From Sphaerolaimus hirsutus (lineage: Eukaryota; Nematoda; Chromadorea; Monhysterida; Sphaerolaimidae): DNA of 64,000 nt. The position numbers were made by a program, and so were the translations under genes. The DNA is taken from NCBI GenBank assembly GCA_964036195.1, contig OZ038460.1:16929504-16993503 (forward strand). Direction: 5' to 3'. The number at the start of each line of letters is the position of its first letter. Position 1 is the first letter of the stretch. Positions 56,510 to 64,000 of this stretch are shown here, one piece after another. Under the pieces are notes generated by a model, which was not told the DNA's origin, did no database searches, and saw only the letters and a list, made by a program, of their open reading frames with translations.

Positions 56510-56735
56510 GTGATGTGAAAGCGCCCTGGCGCTGGCGCCAAAGCAAAAAGCGCCGTGGCGCTTTTGGCGCTTGGCGCTAAAATGCTGTGGCGCCTTTGGC
56601 GCTTGGCGCCGTGTTTCCGAAAAGCGCCATGGCGATTTTGGCGCTTGGCGCTACTTTCCAGTGGCGCCATTGGCGCTTGGAGCTACCATTTTTTGAAGCG
56701 CCAAAAAAGCGCCAGAGAGTGATCATTGCGCCGCG
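56510..56735. repeat. GGCGCC-rich element with CTAGTGATGTGAAAGCGCC start
   Basis: Ends near AAAAAAGCGCCAGAGAGTGATC. With 59050-59220 (ending AAAGCGCCATGGCGCTTTTC, then GCATCAC) it suggests a family with GTGATGNGAAAGCGCC inverted ends. Confidence 0.55.
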
Positions 56736-57017
56736 GTGATTGACGCAAGTCGTTGTGCGTGCATGCACTAATACACAATAATTGTGTGAAAAGGATGTTT
56801 CTTGAACACATCATGGCAGATTCACGGAGGCTATCAAATTAAAATCAATTAAAACATTCCCAATGCAGCTTTATGTGTGAAATCTCTTAATGAAGTCTGT
56901 GAAATGTGTGAAAAATACAAACCACGTAGCAAATTGCTGAAATTTTTTTGGTTTATAAATATTTGATCTGAGTCGACCCTGTTTTCAAAATCACAAGTAA
57001 AAATCAGTTAAAACCCA

Positions 57018-57242
57018 GGTGCCAGCTCTGCAAAATGAGAAGTGAGAAGTGAAATGGCAAAAGCGAAGTAAGAGCGCATAGGCGAAGTGGAATAACAAGT
57101 GAAACGGCAAAAGCGAAGAGAAATTACTTACTTTTTTTATTATGCTTTTGCCAATTCACTTGCCGTTTCACTTCACCTTTGCACTTTTACTTTGCCTTTG
57201 CCATTTCACTTCTCACTTCTCATTTTACGGAACTGGCCCCAG
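57018..57242 (+). mobile_element. Introner-group MITE (GAAGTGAAATGGC interior) ending at a coding exon
   Basis: Left GGTGCCAGCTCTGCAAAATG after CCCA, right TTTTACGGAACTGGCCCCAG. The final AG is the acceptor of the RRP12-like exon. The sequence before the left end is not clearly coding, so it may be the 3' part of a larger intron. Confidence 0.8.
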
Positions 57243-57407
57243 GTCAATATCATTCCTATGGTTGAGGAGTTGAGGAGTTTGATTCCGAAACCCGTTATCA
57301 GCAGGTTTTTGGGTTTTTTGAAAATCGCATTTGAAAATTTGACATTGGCCCACGATGGCATGCTTCAAGTGACAACGCTTGCCCGAAACTTTTTGAAAAG
57401 TTCATGA
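57243..57407 (+). CDS. RRP12-like exon (HEAT-repeat segment)
   Basis: Reads VNIIPMVEELRSLIPKPVIS, then RFLGFLKIAFENLTLAHDG and MLQ. The middle aligns with the C-terminal HEAT region of RRP12 (human: VVKSALGFIKVAVTVMDVAH), a 40S pre-ribosome export and processing factor. The exon may end at CAA|GTGACA (57368); the remaining residues to the TGA at 57405 would then be intron. Its acceptor is the right end of a mobile element. No upstream or downstream exon of the gene was found, so it may be a gene fragment. The family call rests on one 20-residue match. Confidence 0.45.
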   Translation, partial: VNIIPMVEELRSLIPKPVISRFLGFLKIAFENLTLAHDGMLQVTTLARNFLKSS

Positions 57408-57484
57408 ATTTCTCTACATTTTCCATATTTACAACCCTCTGGCCGGGGTATGTACCTAGAGTTATGGTGATTTGTTTGACGTCA

Positions 57485-57800
57485 CATCAGCATAAATGCA
57501 TACAGATAACGAGTTTCGGGTGCAAAGCACCTGCAGATAACGAGTTTCGGATGCAAATTCATAAAAACCAGTACAGATTTCCTTAACGAGTTTCGGATGC
57601 AAACTCCATTTTTGTATGGTGATTTTGACACCTCCATACTAAATCCTTAACGAGTTTTGGATGCAAACTTTTTTCTCTGCAGATAACGAGTTTCGGGTGC
57701 AAAAAATGATAGTTTTTTTTTGTAGATAACGGGTTTCGAGTGCAAACTCGCCTATTTTGGGCTGCAGATAACAGGTTTCGGATGCAAAATTGCTTTTTTC
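57485..57800. repeat. Irregularly spaced GATAACGAGTTTCGGATGCAAA repeat
   Basis: At least seven units of (C)AGATAACGAGTTTCGGRTGC separated by 10-45 nt of unrelated sequence, all in the same orientation. Confidence 0.75.
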
Positions 57801-58304
57801 AAAAAACGCTATCTCTGTATCTTGGGAATGGTATGAGATATTGAGAAAATTTTTGTTCTATCACGAAGAAATATATATATATACATCAGATCTGCACTTA
57901 ACTCAATATTTTTCACTTTTGCACTTAACGGGTTACGGAACCAAACTCCTCAGTTGAGCATCAAAACTTATTGACTTCCATTTGACCATTTTTGTGTTTT
58001 GATAGGCAACACAAGTTATCGAAATTGAAGAAAATGGTACTGTGTGTCTCACCTGTACCATTAAAAGCAAAAGCATTTTGGCGCTGGCGCCATTGGCGAT
58101 GAGTGTGTTCCACTTTTCATCCCTCACGGTTTACAAGCTCACGTTTTTCATGTAAAATACTCCGTTTTACTTGCTAAAACTTTCGGTTTTCAAGCCACTG
58201 ACATGTTTTTACATGCCCAGTTGATGTGTCACTTTTCATGCCAGAGTATACCACTTTACGTGCCAAAGTATTACGGTTTACAAGCCACAGACATGCCAAA
58301 TAAA

Positions 58305-58846
58305 TACCGTATTTCTTCTAATAGAAGCGCGTCCTCCTATTTTTTCATCAACTCTTTTACCCACCATTCTTTTGGAGCGATCAATTCGCCTTCATTCTTT
58401 CCGACATTTTTTCAAGTTAGGTAGTAAGCAATGGGATAGATTTTTTAATCACATAGAATTGTACAAACATTCAAATTTTTGTAAAATTTTACTAAAATTG
58501 TACAAATATTCGAATTTTAGTAAAATTTTGTATTAATTTTATTAATTTTCGATTATTTTTATTTTATTCTTCAATTTTCCATGTTATTTTTATTTTTTTC
58601 TGAGATTTTGCCAACCCTGCCCAGTACGCACTGAGCATCAGCCTTGTGCGTACCGGGAATTTGTGCGTGGCGGGCTCAATTTTGTGCATACCGGGCATTT
58701 GTGCGTACCAGTGCACCCTCCTAAGTTTCATGATACAAAATGATGGAAGTGTCTTACATCATCTCTTCCAGCAGTTTTATGATGTACATTCCATTGGAGA
58801 CACCATTTTATCGAAGACCCGCACTTCTATTAGAAGGAATACGGTA
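58305..58846. repeat. Type B MITE interrupted by other repeats
   Basis: TACCGTATTTCTTCTAATAG left, CTATTAGAAGGAATACGGTA right. Inside are a hAT end (TTTTGCCAACCCTG at about 58612) and repeated GTGCGTACCGGG units (58622-58710). Confidence 0.65.
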
Positions 58847-59049
58847 TGCCACACTTCACGTAAAAGAGTCAATTGACACAAAACACACAACTCCGGCTTG
58901 AAAAGTGGAATACTTATAGCAAGTAAAGTGTCATACTTTGGATGAAAACTGGCACAGTAGAGTAGCAAGTAAAGTGTCACACTTAGCTAGTAAAGTGACA
59001 CAGAATAGCATGAAAACCGTGAGCTTGACAACCGTACGGGATGAAAAGT

Positions 59050-59220
59050 GGAAATCGCTCTTGGCGATTGGCGCCATGGGCTCCTGGCGCCTTTGGCGCT
59101 TGGCGCTAAGGATCGGGAAAGCGCCATGGCGCTTTTGGCGCTTGGCGCCAATTTGCTGTGGCGCATTTGGCGCTCGGCGCTAAGATTTGAAAAGCGCCAT
59201 GGCGCTTTTCGCATCACTAC
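59050..59220. repeat. GGCGCC-rich element
   Basis: Repeated TTGGCGCTTGGCGCTAAG and GCGCCATGGCGC. It ends AAAGCGCCATGGCGCTTTTC, then GCATCAC. Confidence 0.55.
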
Positions 59221-59911
59221 AAATGACTACTATCCAAAAATTAGAATTATTGATTTTTTTATGTGACGATCAACAGTGAGAGAGAGTCATAGATTTCTTT
59301 TGCACAATTTTTCATCTACAACTGTTATTGATATGCTTTTAAAAATTATTTTAATTACTATAAGAATACACCCATTAAAAAATTTGTTCTTCTACAGAGC
59401 TAGACAAATTTTCCAGGCGGCACATTGAGAACGATTTGCAACATCTGCCAACGATCTACCAACATAAATTCACGTAGTTTCGTAGCATGAACACTACACT
59501 TTTATCAGATAATCGTAAGTATCTTATAGAAAGTTGCACAAAACCACCGATTCATTCGTATGGAAAAGAGGTTAGAAAACGGTGTATATATACTACCGTA
59601 TTTATTCTAATATAAGAGTGCCGTTCCATTTTTTCATCAACTTTTTACCTGCCGTTCTATCGGAGGTGCCGTTCTATTGGAGGATGCCGTTTCATTGGAG
59701 GGTACCGTTTTATTTGTTCGTCAATTACCTGCCGTTTTATTGGAAATTGGATCGTTCCTTTCTATATTTAACCAATATTTTCCACAAATTTTTAATTTGA
59801 ACATGGTGTTATTGATGAAACATGAGAAACGTTTTTACCTATACCAGAACATCAATTCAAACAAAACCAAATGTGAAAACAACCCCTAAATCAAAAGTCG
59901 GTGTACCTTTG

Positions 59912-60154
59912 TGCCTACACACACTAGTTTTCACCGTGACTTCGTGTGAAAACTGAAATTGTTCCAAATGCAAATTAATGAATTCGGTTGAATGATTTAA
60001 TTTTAATTAAATTAGAATTTAAATAAATGAAAGTTAAAGTTTGAAAATTTGAAAACTAAAACACATATAGCATACGATAAGAGTAGGCTGAATGTCGCCA
60101 TGTGGCCATTTCAGTTTTCACACAAGCCACGGTGAAAACTAGTGTGTGTAGGGC
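59912..60154. repeat. CACACACTAGTTTTCACC palindromic MITE
   Basis: CTACACACACTAGTTTTCAC left, GTGAAAACTAGTGTGTGTAG right. A truncated copy is at about 45570 and a relative at 42893-43105. Confidence 0.75.
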
Positions 60155-60162
60155 CTTTGATG

Positions 60163-60655
60163 CAGAGTTGTTCAAACTACCAAACTTTTTTCAAAGTCTA
60201 CATAAACGTAAAGTATTTTTTTACTCACCCCCTGAGTACAGAAAACCTAAAGCAGAATTTTTTACTTTTACTCATGACTAAATGTGAGTAAACGTACTTT
60301 TGACCACAGAAAACGTAAACGTGAGTATTTTTGAAAAAAGTCACCCCAATTTTCGCTTAAATCACTAGTTATCGTGACTTTTTAACTATTTCAAGTAATT
60401 TTTGGATATGTCTGTGCTTATATACACATTTTCGACTATTTTCCGTTATTTTTTAGCATATTATCTCCCTTTTTTTCCTTCAATGCCTTGAAAAACTCAA
60501 TAAAAAGTCTACCAGAAATACGATTTCTGTACTCGAGTACTTTCGAAAAGTATACGTCAAGTAAGTACAAGTACTTTTTTCAGAGTAAACGTAGTTACTC
60601 TGTACTTGAGTATACGTATTTATCGAGTAAAAGTTAATACATTTTAACAACTATG
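60163..60655. mobile_element. hAT element with perfect TSD CTTTGATG
   Basis: CAGAGTTGTTCAAACTACC to TTTTAACAACTATG, CTTTGATG on both sides. Interior GTAAACGTA-type repeats as in 2664 and 46082. Confidence 0.92.
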
Positions 60656-60840
60656 CTTTGATGTTCTCGCCATCTCAAAAAATTTTTGTATTTTGGCATT
60701 GTTCCAAGGAAATTTTTACCGGTCGTTCTATTGGAGGTACCCCTCTAGATGTATGCCGTTGTATTGGAAGAAATACGGTAATTGTTTGTAAATACGTTTC
60801 TTTCTTTAAAAATTTATGTTTAAATATCATTATTTCACAG

Positions 60841-60974
60841 TCCATTTACTTGATGGTCACATGTTTCTCACTGGAAGTGCTCATATCACTAATTGGAAAA
60901 AGTGGATTCAAAGTCAGTTTGAGAGAGGCTGTTCTCTCAGTTACCAATAACTGCGCTGCGTATGTTATTTGCAG
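60841..60974 (+). CDS. AGMO-like exon a
   Basis: Acceptor CATTATTTCACAG, phase 0. Reads SIYLMVTCFSLEVLISLIGK and SGFKVSLREAVLSVTNN, ends CAAYVIC plus AG before GTCAGT (phase 2). Hydrophobic helix followed by the conserved loop. Confidence 0.7.
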
Positions 60975-63877
60975 GTCAGTTTTTTGTCACTGCATTTTCT
61001 TAGAAATGGTGAGACTTTTTAAAATATTTCACAATGCATGCAATGCAACATGTAAATAATTAAATTTTAGTATGTAAATCTATTTACCTTCCTTCAGATT
61101 GATACTCGGTGCTGGAGAGAAGATAATTGACCGGTGATTTAGTGCTTGTCACAGCTGAACTGAAATACCGTATTTCTATGAAATACCCCCGCCAGGGGGT
61201 TTATTTTTTCAGAGTGGAAATTTTGAGGGGGTATTTCGAGGGGGGCTTATTCTAGGGGGTTTATTATTTCGTCAGAAATTTTCGTGAAATTCATAATAAG
61301 GAACGCGCTTTTACATATACGTGGCGGACATCACACTTAAATAGTACGAAAACCTACCCTAACCCATCATCTGAAAAATGAACCAAAAATTATACGGTTT
61401 TTACATCATAATATTTCGTTTTTACTATGGCAGACAAAATGGCGATACATAGAGTTCATTCAACATTTGATGTTAAAAAAACACAAAATGAATGGACCAA
61501 AGCCAATAAATCGCAGCGTACATTTACCGAATTACCTCGAATTATCCCCCCTTGAATTGACCCCCCCTCGAATTAAAAGCCCTCTCAAAATGGGCTGGGG
61601 AAATAATAAACCCCCTCGAAATACCCCCCCCCCCGGAATGATGTACATCATGTATGCAATGTACATGACGTATTTATTACTGCTAATTTGCATTGCAGCT
61701 ACACATAGACTACCGTATTTCCTCGAAATACCCCCCCCCCCTTGAAATACCCCCCCCCCTCGTTTGACCCCCCCCCCCCTCTCGGGACCACTATGAAACA
61801 ATCACCCCCCCTCGAAATACCCCCCCCCAAATTGAGTGTAAAGGGAACGTACATGACAATAACTGTAGTTTGTGTTCTGTGTACTGCAGAACACACGGTA
61901 AAACAATGTCGGTATCACGTTAGAACAGTGTACATACCAACTACATACCAATATTAGTCTACAGAACCTTATAAATGGCGGTTTTTGTTGCATTTTTCGA
62001 CGTCTGCGTACGTTTCAGACAACAATTTCGTACTTTGTTTTCAAAAATTTTCTTGTGAAATAATAACCCCCCCCTCGTTTACCCCCCCCCCTCTCGGGAC
62101 CACTATGAAACAATCACCCCCCGGGGGGTATTTCGAGGAAATACGGTAGTTTGTGTAGCTATCTAAACACCTTCCCGGTCACGTCCGGCAGCCATTTTTT
62201 GATGTTACTTCTTATATCCTATCCCCAGTTCTAGAGTGCCCCAGAGGCTGAAACTTGGGGGAGATATTGGCACAACCCCCCTCTACTTCGCATGAATTGG
62301 GGGGGTCGCGGCGACCCCTCTCAGGGTGGGTCGCGCTAAGTGCAAAATTTTTTGTGGCTTTTTTGGTGTCCCACAGCAGGTCCGGCACCCGCTGATTTCT
62401 GAGCTGTGGGAGGGGTATAAATCTAAAATTTTGGGGATGTGTTACCAACACCACTCCCCTACTATACACTATTCGATAATGTGAAAAATTTCTCAAAAAT
62501 TTGCTTATTCTCTAAAAAAACGCCACTCCCCAATAGATGGATGACAAAAAATTCACTTTTCTGAACTTTTTTATTAGACACTTGAAGAGCTGGTTTACGA
62601 TACTTTAATGTGAATGGTTTGATGTTTAAAGTTATGTAAAGAACCATCCCTCTAAAATGCCTGCATTGCAAAATTTACTTGGGGGGAATTTCAAAGTGAA
62701 AATTTTGTAAATTTTTGTTCCTGCAATTTTTGTTCCTGCAATGATGTCATTATGATGTCATAAAATTCGCCCTAAGTAAATTTTGCAATGCAGGCATTTT
62801 AGAGGTATGGTTCTTTACATAACTTTAAACATCAAACCCTTCTCTTTAAAGTATTGTAAACCAGCTCGTCAAGTGTCTAATAAAAAAGTTCCAAAAAGTG
62901 AATTTTTTGTCATCCATCTATTGGGGAGTGGTGTTTTTTTAGAGAATGAGCGAATTTTTGAGAAATTTTTCACATCAATCTCACATAATTGAATAGTGTA
63001 TAGTAGGGGAGTGGTGTTGGTAACACATCCCCAAAATTTTAGATTTATACCCCTCCCACAGGTCAGAAATCAGCGGGTGCCGGACCTGCTGTGGGACACC
63101 AAAAAAGCCACAAAAAAATTTGCAGTTAAGCCGACCCACCCTGAGAGTGGTCGCCGCGACCCCCACAATTCATGCGAAGTAGAGGGGGGTTGCGCCAATA
63201 TACCCCCCAAGTTTCAGCCTCGGGGGCGCCGTAGAACTGGGGATAGGATATAAGAAGTAAAATCAAAAAATGGCTGCCGGACGTGACCGGGAAGGTGTTT
63301 ACATTTTTATGTCCAAATATATCCTGCTTGGACACATTTATTACCTGTTTTGGCTACGCAAATGCTTACTATTCACTACGATCCTTACGAAAATTTCTGA
63401 CGAAATAATAAACCCCACCCCCTTGAATAAGCCCCCCATTTTGCTGGCGAAATAATAAACCCCCATTGCGGTATTTCGAGGTAATACGGTATTTATTTTT
63501 TGTGCATTTTGCACAATTCCAGCACTTTGTGTACCTTCTATTGGAGATGCCCTTCTATTGGAAACCTGCAGTTCAATTAGAAGTTGCCATCAGTTCACTC
63601 AGATCTGGGGGTATTTGGAAGGAGGTGTCAGGGAGGTTAATATATGAGGATATACGGTAACATCGACAGATGCCTGTCACACTAATAAATTTATTTATCA
63701 TCTCTCCTGGTCCTGGCGTTAATGATGATATCTTCGGTGGCGCCTACCATTCGTTGTATAAGAAAAATAGCATAATCCATATTGATTGCAATAGTAACAT
63801 TCAATTCTATGGTTTATTTGCTGCTTCACTCTTTATCCGTGAATTTTTATTCTACCTGGGACACAGAGCTGCTCATA
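60841..63877 (+). CDS. Alkylglycerol monooxygenase-like fatty acid hydroxylase, partial gene (3 exons)
   Basis: Spliced span on the plus strand, incomplete at both ends. AGMO is an integral membrane, di-iron, tetrahydropterin-dependent enzyme that cleaves ether lipids. The exons show a helix (YLMVTCFSLEVLISLIGK), then SLREAVLSVTNNCAAYVICR and LILGAGEKIID. The last exon has a helix leading to REFLFYLGHRAAH, the first His box (HRxxH) of the fatty acid hydroxylase superfamily. Order and spacing follow human AGMO (LELVVSWILKG; DDALTSISAGVLSRLP; VDFGYYWFHRMAH). The two following His boxes and the first exons are not seen. AGMO is the best fit; another member of the superfamily is possible. Confidence 0.65.
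61098..61133 (+). CDS. AGMO-like exon b, 36-nt micro-exon
   Basis: Acceptor TTACCTTCCTTCAG, then (R)LILGAGEKIID and CG before GTGATT. Phase 2 on both sides joins the neighbouring exons. Matches the SRLPSLFFRSIEL region of AGMO in position rather than strongly in sequence. Confidence 0.55.
61166..62147. repeat. Cluster of type A MITEs
   Basis: Two or more overlapping copies (TACCGTATTTCTATGAAATA at 61168; ATTACCTCGAATTATCCCCC at about 61530; GAGGAAATACGGTA at 62134-62147) with a TATACGTGGCGGACATC fragment at 61316. Confidence 0.55.
62166..63299. mobile_element. 1.13-kb long-palindrome element, TA target duplication (copy 2)
   Basis: AACACCTTCCCGGTCACGTC to GACGTGACCGGGAAGGTGTT, TA on each side. 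Near-complete inverted repeat. It is inserted in a long-form type A MITE: GTTTGTGTAGCTATC before and ATTTTTATGTCCAAATATAT after are contiguous in other copies. It lies in an intron of the AGMO-like gene. Confidence 0.88.
63480..63660. repeat. Type B-like MITE
   Basis: TACGGTATTTATTTTTTGTG to GAGGATATACGGTA, with CCTTCTATTGGA repeats. Immediately upstream of the AGMO-like exon c. Confidence 0.5.
63771..63877 (+). CDS. AGMO-like exon c, first His box
   Basis: Reads IIHIDCNSNIQFYGLFAAS then LFIREFLFYLGHRAAH, followed by a good donor A|GTGAGT. The 5' end is inferred from phase (AATAG acceptor, weak pyrimidine tract). The frame is open back to 63670, so the real start could be earlier. An intermediate exon may be missing. 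Confidence 0.65.
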
Positions 63878-64000
63878 GTGAGTTCTTAAAACTTTTTTAA
63901 ACATTGTTGTTCATTCACACAATACGTGTAATATTGTAAACAATTATGTCGATTTTCACAAAGATAGAATTCCTCATAAATAGAATCCTCCATAATGCTG

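Larger units (their letters stand above)
59592..60780. repeat. Type B MITE interrupted by two other elements
   Basis: TACCGTATTTATTCTAATAT left, GTATTGGAAGAAATACGGTA right. The halves are separated by 59912-60154 and 60163-60655. Confidence 0.65.

Noticed and set aside
57485..57800. CRISPR array
   Set aside because: The repeated units resemble repeats with spacers, but spacer lengths vary widely, unit copies are degenerate and the genome is eukaryotic.
1..64000. tRNA or rRNA genes
   Set aside because: I looked for the T-loop GGTTCGAAT pattern and for conserved rRNA blocks and saw no convincing candidate; a dedicated scan would be needed to exclude a tRNA.

Overview
The window is eukaryotic and almost certainly from an invertebrate animal. 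Its genes are short exons with GT-AG introns. The three genes identified with most confidence match animal families: a K+-dependent Na+/Ca2+ exchanger, an SRFBP1/BUD22 protein, and an alkylglycerol-monooxygenase-like fatty acid hydroxylase. Well over half of the sequence is small inverted-repeat DNA elements. The species cannot be named from the sequence; an aquatic invertebrate with very high MITE load is a guess.

Layout. (1) 1-6494, minus strand: the 5' half of an SLC24/NCKX exchanger gene, eight exons, running out of the window at base 1. Its fourth intron is, end to end, one copy of an inverted-repeat element. (2) About 6.5-45 kb: a repeat-dominated stretch with no gene I can name. It holds MITE families, hAT-type transposons, two GC-rich patches and one orphan coding-like ORF (41121-41402). 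(3) 45016-53360, minus strand: an apparently complete nine-exon SRFBP1/BUD22 gene, about 440 codons, with transposons nested inside its long introns. (4) 57243-57407, plus strand: one exon resembling the HEAT-repeat C-terminal part of RRP12; it starts exactly at the right end of another element related to the one in (1). (5) 60841-63877, plus strand: three exons of an AGMO-like membrane hydroxylase, continuing past the window.

Mobile DNA. I could delimit several elements with perfect 8-bp target duplications (hAT superfamily), two 1.13-kb near-complete palindromes with TA duplications, and several MITE superfamilies that share terminal bases but have unrelated interiors (ends TACCGTATTT, TATACTCGGC, CACACACTAGTT, and the GGTGCCAG...CTGGCCCCAGG group).

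The most interesting observation is the last group. Its ends form a 5' splice site on the left and a 3' splice site on the right, on one strand only. One copy makes up a whole intron of the exchanger gene and another supplies the acceptor of the RRP12-like exon, both in the gene's sense orientation. This looks like an introner-type, intron-generating MITE family.
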